DNA of 34,403 nt from Ignavibacteriota bacterium. Its GTDB lineage: Bacteria > Bacteroidota > Ignavibacteria > UBA10030 > UBA6906. A program made the translations under genes and the position numbers. Of the stretch, positions 16,165 to 25,242 are shown piece after piece. The stretch spans positions 67,806-102,208 of the forward strand of contig PMNE01000049.1 in assembly GCA_003162635.1 (NCBI GenBank). The letters run 5' to 3'. Under the pieces are notes generated by a model. It had not been told where the DNA came from. It saw only the letters and a program-made list of their open reading frames with translations, and made no database searches. Within the stretch, counting starts at the first letter, position 1. Each line of letters opens with the position of its first letter.

Positions 16165-19100
16165 ATGGAGAATATCCGCCCATGTGCTGTGCGGTTCCGG
16201 ATGTCGAGCGCTCTTCTGGTCCTCCTTTGCTTCACCTCAGTTATTGGTTTTGCTCAGCGCAAATCCATCAAACAATATGTCCATCAGGTCTGGACAACGG
16301 AGAACGGCCTCCCTCAGAATTCCGCGACCGACATCATCCAGACTCGTGACGGTTACATCTGGCTCGCGACTGACGAGGGGCTTGCCCGGTTCGATGGCTT
16401 GGAATTCAGGGTCTTCGACAGGACAAACACCAAAGAACTTCCCACTTCATACTTTGTTCGCATGAAGGAAGACAGCGAAGGGGGATTGTGGGCCCGGCCT
16501 TCGGCCTTCAATGATGGCGTCGTTCGCTCCCACGACGGCGTCTTCACGCTCTTCGACACATCGAACGGCCTCCCCAGTAATAATGTCATCGCCTGGGAGA
16601 ACGATCAGCATGGGACAACGTGGCTTGGAACGCCTCGTGGTCTCGTTGAGTTCAATGCCGGTAAACTCCGGACGTACACAACCAGGGACGGTCTCCCCGC
16701 TGACACGGTGAATGGGCTCGGACTGGATAGCAAGGGGAAACTCTGGGTCGGCACAACACGCGGCCTGGCCCGCCTTGACCAGGGCAAGATCGAAGTTATG
16801 ACAGGCCAGAACGGAATTCCCGACACGACCTTTGAGGGTGTGAACCCCCGGTCCATCTGCTACGAAGACCGCCATGGGACGATCTGGATGAGCACCCCCA
16901 CGTTCCTTCTGGCGTATGACGCAGGAGTTGTGAGGCGATACGAGAAGAAGAAAGTCCTCTCGAATCCTACGATCCATGCCATGCATGAGGATGGCAAGGG
17001 CGTACTCTGGATTGCCACTGCAGGGGGTCTGAATTCCTTTGCAGGCGGCACATTCACTGCGTACAACGTTTCTGCTGATCGTGAAGAAAATGATCTCTGT
17101 GAGTCATCGTTCATACAGGAGGACCGGGAGGGTAGTCTCTGGTTGGCCACCTCCAAAGGAATCGCGCGATTTGTCGATGGATCATTCGAACGATTCGACC
17201 GGAAAAGCGGTCTCTCGGATAATTTTGTGACGACAATCCTCATTGACAAGGAAGGGAGCATCTGGGTCGGAACCGTAGGGGGGCTGGACCGCTTCCGTGA
17301 CGAAAAGTTTGTCACGTATTCTTCCAAGGTCGGCCTCAGCTACGATGCGGTGGCATCGGTGTACGAGGATCATACCGGCGCAATCTGGATCGGGACTTTC
17401 TCCGGAGCCCTCAACAGGCTGAAAGACGGCGTCATCACGTCGTACGACAATAAGGTAGGGCTGCCGCTCGTCTTTACAAATGCCCTTGCAGAGGACGACG
17501 AAGGCACTCTGTGGATCGGAACCTTTCGGGGGCTCTATACGCTCCGGGACGGGAAGGTCACCATGCGTTCCCGTCTGATCGATGGAACATCCGATATCCT
17601 CCCCGGAACGTTTCTCCGTTTGGCGTCGGGTGAATGGCTCGTCGCTTCCCGGGACACGCTCCTCTCATACAAGGGAGGGAAATTCTCCCCTGTCGTCTCC
17701 ATCGGAGCAGGACCCGGAGACTGGAATTACATCTATCATCTCTTCGAGGACAGACGGGGGACAATCTGGATTTCCACACAAAGCGGCCTTTACTGGTACA
17801 CGAAGGGAAAGCTTGAAAAGATAGGACCGGAGCATGGATATACCGGGACATTCGCACTCAGTGTCTTCGAGGATTCGGAGGGAGTCGTTTGGTGCGGATC
17901 GTTTGACGCCGGGATCTTCCGGGTCAAAGACGGACACTTCGTCGAGATCACGCCACGGCAGGGGCTATGGGATTATGTCGCGTACACCATTTTTGAAGAC
18001 AAAGCCGGATACTTCTGGATGTCCTCCAACAAAGGCGTGTTCCGGGTGAGCAAGAAGGAACTCAACGATGTTGCCGACGGGAAGGCGTCGCTTGTCCATT
18101 GCACGTCCTACGGCACTGCGGATGGCATGGAGAGTCGGGAATGCAACGGCGGCAGGTTCCAGGGCGGCTGGCAGCTCCGGGACGGCAGAATTTGCTTCGC
18201 GACGATGCGCGGTCTGGCCGTGATTAACCCGGCGGACATCCGGGTCAACCCGGTCCCGCCTCCCGTGGTCATCGATGAATTCCTCGTGGAAGGCGACCGT
18301 CAGTCAACAACGGAATCCGTTCGCGTACCGGCCGGAAAATCGCGATTCGAGTTCCACTATGCAGGGATCAGTTTTGCCGGCGCCAAGGAGGTTCGGTACA
18401 GGTATCAACTGGTGGGCCTCGACAAGGAGTGGATCGACGCGGGCTCCCGCCGCGATGCGTATTACACTCATCTCGATCCGGGGAAATATACGTTCCGAGT
18501 CATCGCCGCGAACAGCGACGGCATCTGGAATGATGAAGGAGCTTCGGCCAGTTTCGTCCTGGAACCCCATTTCTATCAAAACGCATGGTTTATCGGGCTC
18601 GTGATCCTCGCTTTCGTGACGGGGGGACCCGCGTTCTATTTCTACAGAATGCGAAGCATGACCAGAAGAAAGAAGGAACTCGAAAGGATTGTGCAGGAGA
18701 GGACCGGTGAACTCCAAAAATCGGTGACCAACCTCAAAGAGACGCAAAACCAACTCATCCTCTCCGAGAAAATGGCATCATTGGGCCAACTCACGGCCGG
18801 CATTGCGCATGAAATCAAGAACCCGCTCAATTTCATCACGAATTTCGCCGTCCTGTCCCACGATCTTACGAAAGACCTCCGCGAGGAACTTGCCCATGAG
18901 CGGGATCGGGTGGATGCGAAGCGCGCAATGGAGATCGAGGGGATTCTGAATGATCTCGATCAGAACGTCACAAAGATCAACGAGCACGGGAAGCGGGCCG
19001 ACAGCATCGTCCGGGGGATGCTCCTCCATTCGCGCGGCAAAGCAGGTGAACGGCAGCTGACCGATCTGAACGCCCTTCTCGCGGAGTATACCAATCTTGC

Positions 19101-19566
19101 CTATCACGGCATGAGGGCGCAGGACAGCTCATTTAATGTGAAGATCGAGTCTGACTTCGACCCGGCCGTCGGTAAAGTCAATGTGGTTCCCCAGGACCTG
19201 AGCCGGGCGTTTCTCAATATCGTGAATAACGCCTGCTATGCAGCCAACGATAAGCGGAGGACCGCCGGAAACGGGTTCAGTCCTGTTGTGAGAGTCAGCG
19301 CCCGCAATGGTGCCGACAGCGTTGAGATCCGGATTCGCGACAACGGGAACGGCATCCCCCTTGCCATCCGGGAAAAGATCTTTAACCCATTCTTTACAAC
19401 GAAGCCCGCCGGGTCCGGTACGGGCCTCGGATTATCCCTGTCGTACGACATCGTCACTCATGAACACAAGGGTGAAATCCGCATCGATACGAAAGAAGGG
19501 GAGTACACGGAGTTCATTATCGTGATACCAAAGGAGCAAGTCAGAGAGGGAGCGGCCGTCGCATGA
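16165..19566 (+). CDS. Propeller-type (Reg_prop/Y_Y_Y) sensor histidine kinase
   Basis: 1133 aa. An N-terminal signal region ([17 protein letters not shown]) sends the sensor out of the cytoplasm. Residues ~40-700 are repeated two-component-regulator propeller blades, each with the W-x-G/A-T, D-G-L/V pattern (for example [22 protein letters not shown]), expected to form two β-propellers. A Y_Y_Y Ig-like domain follows (~710-800; [13 protein letters not shown]), then a membrane helix (~807-829), a coiled coil, HisKA with His882 ([12 protein letters not shown]) and HATPase_c with [20 protein letters not shown] and [13 protein letters not shown]. Unlike classical hybrid (HTCS) regulators it has no receiver or HTH; these functions are separate genes just downstream. 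ATG 16165 is chosen as it opens the signal peptide; ATG 16201 is possible. The next gene overlaps by ATGA. Confidence 0.92.
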   Translation: MENIRPCAVRFRMSSALLVLLCFTSVIGFAQRKSIKQYVHQVWTTENGLPQNSATDIIQTRDGYIWLATDEGLARFDGLEFRVFDRTNTKELPTSYFVRMKEDSEGGLWARPSAFNDGVVRSHDGVFTLFDTSNGLPSNNVIAWENDQHGTTWLGTPRGLVEFNAGKLRTYTTRDGLPADTVNGLGLDSKGKLWVGTTRGLARLDQGKIEVMTGQNGIPDTTFEGVNPRSICYEDRHGTIWMSTPTFLLAYDAGVVRRYEKKKVLSNPTIHAMHEDGKGVLWIATAGGLNSFAGGTFTAYNVSADREENDLCESSFIQEDREGSLWLATSKGIARFVDGSFERFDRKSGLSDNFVTTILIDKEGSIWVGTVGGLDRFRDEKFVTYSSKVGLSYDAVASVYEDHTGAIWIGTFSGALNRLKDGVITSYDNKVGLPLVFTNALAEDDEGTLWIGTFRGLYTLRDGKVTMRSRLIDGTSDILPGTFLRLASGEWLVASRDTLLSYKGGKFSPVVSIGAGPGDWNYIYHLFEDRRGTIWISTQSGLYWYTKGKLEKIGPEHGYTGTFALSVFEDSEGVVWCGSFDAGIFRVKDGHFVEITPRQGLWDYVAYTIFEDKAGYFWMSSNKGVFRVSKKELNDVADGKASLVHCTSYGTADGMESRECNGGRFQGGWQLRDGRICFATMRGLAVINPADIRVNPVPPPVVIDEFLVEGDRQSTTESVRVPAGKSRFEFHYAGISFAGAKEVRYRYQLVGLDKEWIDAGSRRDAYYTHLDPGKYTFRVIAANSDGIWNDEGASASFVLEPHFYQNAWFIGLVILAFVTGGPAFYFYRMRSMTRRKKELERIVQERTGELQKSVTNLKETQNQLILSEKMASLGQLTAGIAHEIKNPLNFITNFAVLSHDLTKDLREELAHERDRVDAKRAMEIEGILNDLDQNVTKINEHGKRADSIVRGMLLHSRGKAGERQLTDLNALLAEYTNLAYHGMRAQDSSFNVKIESDFDPAVGKVNVVPQDLSRAFLNIVNNACYAANDKRRTAGNGFSPVVRVSARNGADSVEIRIRDNGNGIPLAIREKIFNPFFTTKPAGSGTGLGLSLSYDIVTHEHKGEIRIDTKEGEYTEFIIVIPKEQVREGAAVA

Positions 19567-19934
19567 AAATCATGATCGTGGATGATGAGCGGGACGTCGA
19601 GATTCTCTTCCGGCAGCAATTCCGTAAAGAGGTGAAGGCGGGCCGGATTGAACTCTGCTACGCATTCTCGGGGGAAGAAGCGCTGGAGTACCTTCAGACA
19701 AGGATTCCCACCGACGTGGTCGTCATCCTTTCTGATATCAATATGCCGGGGATCACAGGGCTGGATTTGCTGAAGGCAGTCAAGGAGCGATACCCGGAAA
19801 TACGCGTCTCCATGATCACGGCCTACGGCGATGAGAACAACTTCAAGAAGGCCATGTCCACGGGGGCGGAACACTATTTTACCAAACCGATCGATTTTGA
19901 CCTTATCAAAAAGGACGTGCTGAATATCCCCTAG
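19563..19934 (+). CDS. Single-domain response regulator (CheY-like)
   Basis: 123 aa, one receiver domain with no output domain. The acidic pair is in IVDDERD, the phospho-acceptor is Asp58 in ILSDINMPG, the switch Thr is in MITAYGD, and Lys108 is in FTKPID. Its start overlaps the kinase stop (ATGA), so it is almost certainly co-translated with the kinase and phosphorylated by it. It may act as a phosphate shuttle or sink towards the second regulator (19983), whose receiver has the same DINMP and TKPID motifs. Residues 14-30 (LFRQQFRKEVKAGRI) parallel the LIRQKFRKQIRE of the second regulator, which suggests the two receivers are paralogs. Confidence 0.92.
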   Translation: MKIMIVDDERDVEILFRQQFRKEVKAGRIELCYAFSGEEALEYLQTRIPTDVVVILSDINMPGITGLDLLKAVKERYPEIRVSMITAYGDENNFKKAMSTGAEHYFTKPIDFDLIKKDVLNIP

Positions 19935-19982
19935 ATTCTTGATCGACAACCACTCGGGGCCGGACCTACTTCCAAGGATATC

Positions 19983-21155
19983 ATGATGCTCCACAAAATT
20001 CTGGTGGTCGACGACGAACCTGATCTCGAACTCCTGATCCGGCAAAAATTCAGAAAGCAGATCCGTGAGGATGAATTTCACTTTGAATTCGCACAGAACG
20101 GGGTCCAGGCGCTTGACAAACTGGAGGAGCACAGGGATATCACGGTTGTCCTCTCCGATATCAACATGCCGGAGATGGACGGCCTGACGCTTCTGCAGCG
20201 GATCAATGAAAGAAACAATCCCATGCTGAAGTCGGTGATCATCTCGGCGTACGGCGACATGGAGAACATCCGGACGGCGATGAACCGCGGGGCATTCGAC
20301 TTTCTCACCAAACCGATCGACTTCACCGACCTTGAGTTGACGGTTCGCCGCACAATGGATCAGCTTGAAGTCACACGGCTTGCACTTAAATCCCGCAAGG
20401 AGCTCCTCGCTGTTCAGTGCGATCTGGAGACGGCGACGCGCATTCAGCAGTCGCTGCTCCCCAAGACTTTCCCGGCATTCCCGCATCGCCCCGAAATCGA
20501 CCTGTTTGCGGAGATGGTGACGGCAAAGGAAGTCGGGGGCGATTTCTATGACTACTACTTTATCGACGAAGACCGCCTTGCTTTCGCTGTTGGAGATGTT
20601 TCCGGAAAGGGGATACCGGCGGCGATCTACATGGCGGTGAGCCGGACGTTGTTAAAGGCCATCGCGAGTCAAGTGGTCAACCCGGGTGAAGTCCTCCGGA
20701 AACTCAATACGCTGCTCATCCCGGAAAGCGAGTCGGCGACATTCGTGACGGTGTTTTTCGGCGTGTTGAACATTCGGACGGGTGAAATGCAATTCTGCAA
20801 CGGCGCACACAACTCCCCGTATCTCTTGAAAACCACGGGGGCGGTCGAGCAGCTTCCGTTGACGGACGGATCGATACTCGGAAAGATCCCCCATATGGAT
20901 TTCGAGACCAAGAGGGTCAAACTCGATAAGGGGGACACGCTCTACCTCTATACTGACGGCGTCACCGAGGCGATGGATCCGGAGTCCGCGCAGTATGAGG
21001 ATGCTCGGTTGAAATCGTACCTGGGTTCGGCGAGAACGTTAAGCATCCGCGAACTGATCCAGGGAAACATTCAGGATCTGAAAAAACACACCCGCGGCGC
21101 CAATCAGTCGGACGACATCACTCTTCTCGCACTCCGCTATCTCGGCGCTGCATGA
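19983..21155 (+). CDS. Response regulator with PP2C/SpoIIE-type phosphatase output (RsbU-like)
   Basis: 390 aa. Receiver at residues ~4-120 with Asp59 in VLSDINMPEMDG and Lys in TKPIDF; a coiled linker (~125-155); then a PPM/SpoIIE serine phosphatase domain. Its metal-binding motifs are visible: EVGGDFYDYYFI, FAVGDVSGKGIPAAIYM, TLYLYTDGVTEA and SDDITLLALRY. Such proteins typically dephosphorylate an anti-sigma-factor antagonist in partner-switching pathways (RsbU-RsbV-RsbW) or c-di-GMP-type stress circuits; no antagonist or anti-sigma gene is in this window. AAGGA at 19974-19978 serves ATG 19983 or ATG 19986. The gene follows the single receiver by 48 bases. With the kinase it forms an apparent three-gene signalling unit. 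Confidence 0.93.
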   Translation: MMLHKILVVDDEPDLELLIRQKFRKQIREDEFHFEFAQNGVQALDKLEEHRDITVVLSDINMPEMDGLTLLQRINERNNPMLKSVIISAYGDMENIRTAMNRGAFDFLTKPIDFTDLELTVRRTMDQLEVTRLALKSRKELLAVQCDLETATRIQQSLLPKTFPAFPHRPEIDLFAEMVTAKEVGGDFYDYYFIDEDRLAFAVGDVSGKGIPAAIYMAVSRTLLKAIASQVVNPGEVLRKLNTLLIPESESATFVTVFFGVLNIRTGEMQFCNGAHNSPYLLKTTGAVEQLPLTDGSILGKIPHMDFETKRVKLDKGDTLYLYTDGVTEAMDPESAQYEDARLKSYLGSARTLSIRELIQGNIQDLKKHTRGANQSDDITLLALRYLGAA

Positions 21156-21236
21156 GAGATCTCTCCCATTCTGCCCGCCCTTGATGGTGGTCGCTGATAT
21201 TGATGGTCCTGGCGGGTGCCGTCGGTTCGCGTTTCA

Positions 21237-21271
21237 CCAAATCACAAATATCCCACATAAAGGAGTTGCCC
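21237..21271 (+). promoter_or_regulatory. Second copy of the duplicated leader
   Basis: CCAAATCA ... CCCACATAAAGGAG matches 15382-15415 with one gap and a few changes; AAAGGAG (21259-21265) is 6 bases from the ATG. Confidence 0.6.
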
Positions 21272-21640
21272 ATGACCAGACTCTTGTTTCTCGTCGCAGC
21301 AATGACGTTGTCTCTCGCTGTCGGTGCGAGGGCACAAGACACGATGATGAAACCAGCCCACGAAGGGAAGGTTCTTGTTATTGTCACACACGAAGTGAAG
21401 GACTACGCCACGTGGCGGAAGGGTTATGATGCGGACGCAAGCAACCGCAAGAAAGCCGGTTTCAAAGTGACGGGCGTGTATGCTGACGTGAATAATCCAA
21501 ACCTGATCTCCGTTATCGGCGAATTCCCGAGCGCGGCGGCGGCGGACGCCTTCACGACGAGTCCTCTGCTGAAAGATGTGATGGAAAAGGCCGGTGTCAT
21601 AGGCAAACCTGAGATCAAGGTCCTCGCGAAGCCGAAATAG
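21272..21640 (+). CDS. Small exported protein, dimeric α/β-barrel (ABM-like), copy 2
   Basis: 122 aa. The signal peptide is MTRLLFLVAAMTLSLAVGARA, then QDTMMKP. The mature domain is nearly the same as copy 1 (15416): HEVKDYATWRKGYDAD, SNRKKAGFKVTGVYADVNNP, IGEFPSAAAADAF and VMEKAGVIGKPEIKVL are shared or almost identical. Differences are concentrated in the signal peptide, the first mature residues and the extreme C-terminus, a sign of constraint on the folded domain. It lies 116 bases after the phosphatase gene, with its own strong ribosome binding site. A perfect hairpin follows its stop by 34 bases. Function unknown. Confidence 0.82.
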   Translation: MTRLLFLVAAMTLSLAVGARAQDTMMKPAHEGKVLVIVTHEVKDYATWRKGYDADASNRKKAGFKVTGVYADVNNPNLISVIGEFPSAAAADAFTTSPLLKDVMEKAGVIGKPEIKVLAKPK

Positions 21641-21674
21641 GACCTATCAATCATCTGTCGAGCATCTGCTTCCC

Positions 21675-21709
21675 GTTCGCCCGCTCGGAATTCTGCCGAG
21701 CGGGCGAAC
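21675..21709. terminator. 14-bp perfect hairpin between convergent genes
   Basis: GTTCGCCCGCTCGG at 21675-21688 pairs without mismatch with 21696-21709 around a 7-base loop. It lies between the plus-strand gene ending at 21640 and the minus-strand gene ending at 21810, so it can act in both directions. There is no T-run on either side, so it may instead be a transcript-end stabiliser or rely on Rho. Confidence 0.6.
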
Positions 21710-21809
21710 ATGCTTGGTCCCTGCGTGGAGCCGTGGCGGAGAGGTTATCTGAACCGGCTGAACGAGTCGGCGGGCAGGGGACAAGAAGGTAGCGGCACGA
21801 TGAAGTGTG

Positions 21810-22295
21810 TCACCCGTGGGGATCCGGCGCAGCCGCGGTGTACTGCTGGCTGCCCGGGATACCGAGAAATCTGTCAAACACCTCCTGGGTCTTTGCCGAA
21901 CGGTACCCACGTCGTTGGTAGAGAGCCTTCGCTTCACCCCGCACAACGTTTGTTCGAACCCGAATACGGCGGCAACCTCTCTGTTGTGCCCACCGTTCTG
22001 CCATTGCGACGAGTTTCCCTCCGATCCCCAAGCGCCGGTGCGAGGGCGCTACGACGAGCCCCCGAATTTCTGCAAATGGATCACTTTCCAGAGATTGCAC
22101 GGAAGAGACATGGATCCAGCCGACAACGGAATCGAGGTCCGCGACGTACACTCCGTGATCTGACCGAGAAATGAGTTCCTCGATACGAACCGTCATGTCT
22201 GCCGCTGTCGCGGGATAGCCGAGTTCCCCGGCAAGGGTCGCGAGTGCGTTTGCGTCGGATTTGTCGGCAGGACGAATGTGCAGAGGTTTGTTCAT
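21810..22295 (-). CDS. GNAT family N-acetyltransferase
   Basis: 161 aa. The GNAT fold starts at IRPADKSDANALATLAGELGYP. The acetyl-CoA pyrophosphate-binding motif is HRRLGIGGKLVAMAERWAQQRG, preceded by the β4 stretch IRGLVVAPS. A C-terminal motif (VVRGEAKALYQRRGYR) is typical for small-molecule acetyltransferases. The substrate cannot be told. The last ~15 residues (GSQQYTAAAPDPHG) are outside the core fold. No strong ribosome binding site precedes ATG 22295. It is the last of the minus-strand series and stops 100 bases before the hairpin. Confidence 0.87.
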   Translation of the reverse strand: MNKPLHIRPADKSDANALATLAGELGYPATAADMTVRIEELISRSDHGVYVADLDSVVGWIHVSSVQSLESDPFAEIRGLVVAPSHRRLGIGGKLVAMAERWAQQRGCRRIRVRTNVVRGEAKALYQRRGYRSAKTQEVFDRFLGIPGSQQYTAAAPDPHG

Positions 22296-22377
22296 ACGCG
22301 CGGAGGCGGCTCGGCATCGAAATGGATGACGTGATTGTCCTTCGGCGCAGGACGCAGACGATGGTGCTCATGGGATA

Positions 22378-22860
22378 TCATAGGAGGAGCTCCCAATACC
22401 CGACATCGACCCATCTGTTCTTTTTATATCCCACTTCCGAAAAGTGCGCAACTTTCTTAAAGCCGAGTTTTTCACACAGGGCTATGCTTGCAGGGTTCGG
22501 CAACGCGATGCCCGATATGACGCTATGGAGAGATACCGCTTTCAAACGATTCAGCAGCTCTTTCATGAGTTGCGTTCCGATTCCTTTCCCGACATGACGT
22601 GAATCCATGTATATCGCAGTCTCGACGGAATAGCGATATGCTGATCTCTCTTTCCATTTGCCCGCATAGGCATAACCGACAACACGACTATCCTTCTCGT
22701 ACACAAGCCATGGATAAGATTGCATGACAAGGCGGATACGGGAGGCCATTTCTTCCGCTTGTAATGGAGTCTCCTCAAAGGTAATTGTCGTATTCAGTAT
22801 ATACTCATTGTAAATACTGCAAATAGCATCGCCATCTGATGGTTCTGCATCTCTCAGCAT
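22378..22860 (-). CDS. Phosphinothricin/methionine sulfone-type GNAT acetyltransferase
   Basis: 160 aa. It fits the Pat/MddA branch of GNAT enzymes: RDAEPSDGDAICSIYNEYI at the start, TTITFEETPLQAEEMASRI, then YPWLVYEKDSRVVGYAYAGKWKERSAYRYSVETAIYM, and the CoA loop VGKGIGTQLMKELLNRL. Members acetylate the amino group of phosphinothricin, methionine sulfoximine or related amino acids. GGGGA stands 5 bases before the ATG (22860). The sequence is less GC-rich than the core genes upstream. Not part of a visible operon; the next gene upstream ends 125 bases away. Confidence 0.88.
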   Translation of the reverse strand: MLRDAEPSDGDAICSIYNEYILNTTITFEETPLQAEEMASRIRLVMQSYPWLVYEKDSRVVGYAYAGKWKERSAYRYSVETAIYMDSRHVGKGIGTQLMKELLNRLKAVSLHSVISGIALPNPASIALCEKLGFKKVAHFSEVGYKKNRWVDVGYWELLL

Positions 22861-22984
22861 AGTTTCCCCATTGGCTAATTATCTCTTCCTCAATAGCATT
22901 CCAGGCTTTCCGGGAAACGCTCTTTATGCCGGCGGGCCTTCAGTAAGGTTCAGCCGTCAGTCAGAAGGCACCCGATTGGGAAAC

Positions 22985-23566
22985 TCATACAATGCCTGGA
23001 ATGAGGGATTTTGTATGTGTCATATACTCTTTATACTGCTCACCGAACTTTTCCAGAAGAGCGGCCTCTTCACATCGAATCCGATAGAGGATTGCGCTCG
23101 TAATCGGTATCACAATCACCACCAAACTGACCCAGGTGCCGAAATACACGGCCAATCCGACAAATTCAGCGAGAAGGCCTGTGTAGGATGGGTGGCGAAC
23201 ATATTTGTACAACCCGCTATGAACGAGGGTGTGTTGCACTTGTACGGCAACATCCACGGTGAAAAACTTGCCCAGTGAAATAATTGAAAGCCAGCGAATT
23301 ACCAATCCTCCAAGCAGGAAGCAAAGCGCGATTGCATTGGCGATGGACCTCGGCACCTGGAATACTGCGGAGGGATGCCATTGAAGGAATATGGCAACGC
23401 CAATTGAGCCGATGATCGTCAGCCAAAGCAGCACAAGCGAGCCTCGATCTCCTTTTGCCGAGGATTTCTCTTTGGATCGTTTGAAGACCAACAGAGCGAT
23501 CTCTGAGAGCGGGAAGAGTATGACCACGTATTGCAGAATCGACGTAGTGTCCATAATCATGTTCAT
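22985..23566 (-). CDS. Isoprenylcysteine carboxyl methyltransferase-like membrane protein
   Basis: 193 aa with about five membrane segments. The C-terminal half has the ICMT/PEMT signature: GLYKYVRHPSYTGLLAEFVG, then RIRCEEAALLEKFGEQYKEYM, where HP, the EE pair and the terminal Tyr are the conserved SAM- and substrate-site residues. In bacteria this family methylates unknown lipid or small-molecule targets, since protein prenylation is absent. M3 at 23560 has AGGA at a better distance than the first ATG at 23566, so the true start may be two codons later. The neighbouring genes give no pathway. Confidence 0.85.
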   Translation of the reverse strand: MNMIMDTTSILQYVVILFPLSEIALLVFKRSKEKSSAKGDRGSLVLLWLTIIGSIGVAIFLQWHPSAVFQVPRSIANAIALCFLLGGLVIRWLSIISLGKFFTVDVAVQVQHTLVHSGLYKYVRHPSYTGLLAEFVGLAVYFGTWVSLVVIVIPITSAILYRIRCEEAALLEKFGEQYKEYMTHTKSLIPGIV

Positions 23567-23615
23567 CCTGAAAAGTTACAAAACGAGACTGTCCACGATG
23601 CCTGCGAGGATCACC

Positions 23616-24248
23616 TCATGCGGAGATCGACGAACTGGTTCGCACCGCAAAGTATCCATATGCCAGCTCTACTGATTTGAGCGTGAGCCACCACTGGAGA
23701 AGAAGGAGGGAGAGGCCCCCACCCAGGATGAGACACATGATCATCACGGGTGTAACCTGAAACGGGAGACGGAGCATTCCCTGGAGGTCGGCGCCCGTGG
23801 AGGGACTGGCGAGGGCAATGGCGGCTGATGCGACACACACGATGGCGAGGACGCTTGTCGTGAACGCGGCAGAATCCTTCGCTGCCTTCTTCATCCGTGT
23901 GGAATCCGCCCCGCGATGAACCAGCCATCCCCCGACAAAACAACCGGCGGGAAAGGCAAGCGCGACGTGGAAGAGCGGAACCCCCATGAAGAAGCCGAAC
24001 ATCCCCACGGAATAAACCAGATAGACCGACATCCAGACGATGGGCTTCATCGAATAGGCATGTCGAACCCACGTTGAGAGAAAAAGAATGTCGACAACGA
24101 CCCCGACAAGAAAACCCGCCAGACCGCAGAGGGGGATCCAGGACTCAGGAACAAGAGGGATGCTGATCCACCACCCGGCAACAAAGCAAATGCAGATCGG
24201 GACTGCACCAAAGATGACACTTAGAGTCACACGTTCGGTCATTCGCAT
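23616..24248 (-). CDS. Hypothetical polytopic membrane protein
   Basis: 210 aa with about six hydrophobic segments, beginning with VTLSVIFGAVPICICFVAGWW. A cytosolic or periplasmic basic loop (HRGADSTRMKKAAKD) splits the protein. I recognise no family. AGAGGA lies 7 bases upstream of ATG 24248, which makes that the likely start; ATG 24266 is possible but has no ribosome binding site. It is followed (downstream, minus strand) by the ICMT-like gene after 49 bases, so the two may be co-transcribed. Confidence 0.7.
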   Translation of the reverse strand: MRMTERVTLSVIFGAVPICICFVAGWWISIPLVPESWIPLCGLAGFLVGVVVDILFLSTWVRHAYSMKPIVWMSVYLVYSVGMFGFFMGVPLFHVALAFPAGCFVGGWLVHRGADSTRMKKAAKDSAAFTTSVLAIVCVASAAIALASPSTGADLQGMLRLPFQVTPVMIMCLILGGGLSLLLLQWWLTLKSVELAYGYFAVRTSSSISA

Positions 24249-24341
24249 GGTATATCCTCTTCTCATGGGTGGAGCCGTCCATCGAAGTCCCGCATGCCGA
24301 ATGTGAAGCTCGCATCTGATCCGTCGCTGGGGAACGAAGGG

Positions 24342-25070
24342 TCAGTTCCCTTTGGGACTGCTCGTTTCGAGGTGCCGCAGGTTTCTTTCGATCTTGATGA
24401 TGATCGACAAAAAAGCAATCATCAAGAAAGCCCCAAACGCGCCCGCCGCAACATACAAGCTTTGCATCCCATCCGTTTTCTTATCGACGTACTCCTGCTG
24501 GCGGCGGGAGTTCTCTGCCGTCACATTCTGCAACTGGGAATCAAAATCATCCGTGAACACAGTGAGGAGCTTATCCACCATTGCCAGACATGATGAAGAC
24601 TTCGCAGCATCGATAATGGCTTGATCCTTGAGAAGTCTCTCAACGCTCTCGGCAAAGTTCTTGGCAAATGCAGACGCTATCTTTGCGTCGCCGTACTTCT
24701 CCGCCCGGCTCCGGAGAATGTCGACCACTTGGGCGCTATCGACGGACTCCGTACTTAAAGAATGTGTCGTCACATAGCTGCTGATCGCTGTGGCCGCTCG
24801 TACGTAGAAGGGGAGGTTTGGGTCACCGGACTTTGCCTGCGCGTCCTTGTCTTCCACATTCCCCGGCTGTTGGGATTGCGTCGAAAGCATCCCTTGTTTT
24901 AAGGCTTGATCGGTGACGACGGGGGCTGCGTCATTCGGAGCGGGCTCGGGTATCAACGCCCGGAGTGAATTCAGGCCCAAGACGACAACCGCGAGCAACA
25001 ACACTCCGGCCGCCACAATGATGACGAAACGCAGAATGGCAAGATAGAGGTTTTCCAGTTTCTGCAGCAT
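24342..25070 (-). CDS. Hypothetical two-helix membrane protein with periplasmic helical domain
   Basis: 242 aa. A membrane helix at residues ~13-37 (LRFVIIVAAGVLLLAVVVLGLNSL) is followed by a Pro/Gln-rich linker and a long helical domain (residues ~85-200), then a second membrane helix (~205-228, AFGAFLMIAFLSIIIKI). The central domain would face the periplasm. The region VTAENSRRQQEYVDKKTDG looks coiled-coil. GGGAGG sits 6 bases before ATG 25070, a strong start. Architecture resembles accessory membrane proteins of unknown role; no family name is assigned. Confidence 0.75.
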   Translation of the reverse strand: MLQKLENLYLAILRFVIIVAAGVLLLAVVVLGLNSLRALIPEPAPNDAAPVVTDQALKQGMLSTQSQQPGNVEDKDAQAKSGDPNLPFYVRAATAISSYVTTHSLSTESVDSAQVVDILRSRAEKYGDAKIASAFAKNFAESVERLLKDQAIIDAAKSSSCLAMVDKLLTVFTDDFDSQLQNVTAENSRRQQEYVDKKTDGMQSLYVAAGAFGAFLMIAFLSIIIKIERNLRHLETSSPKGN

Positions 25071-25166
25071 GGCAATCCTCCCGAGGTTGAGCGGTGAGTG
25101 AGAGAGAACGCAGTCGAACGGCCGGGCTCAGCCACCGAAGAACCGACGCATCTGTAATCTACCGGG

Positions 25167-25186
25167 GTCGATGAGTGTCGATGAGT
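25167..25186 (+). repeat. 10-bp tandem duplication
   Basis: GTCGATGAGT occurs twice back to back in the gap between the two membrane-protein genes. No function can be assigned. Confidence 0.5.
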
Positions 25187-25242
25187 GTAGAGTGGCCGAT
25201 GACCGCATCATGAACGGTGCTTTATTCGGAGCGGAGGCAGAG

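Noticed and set aside
23616-24266. ATG 24266 as the start of the membrane protein
   Set aside because: No ribosome binding site precedes it, while AGAGGA is well placed for ATG 24248.
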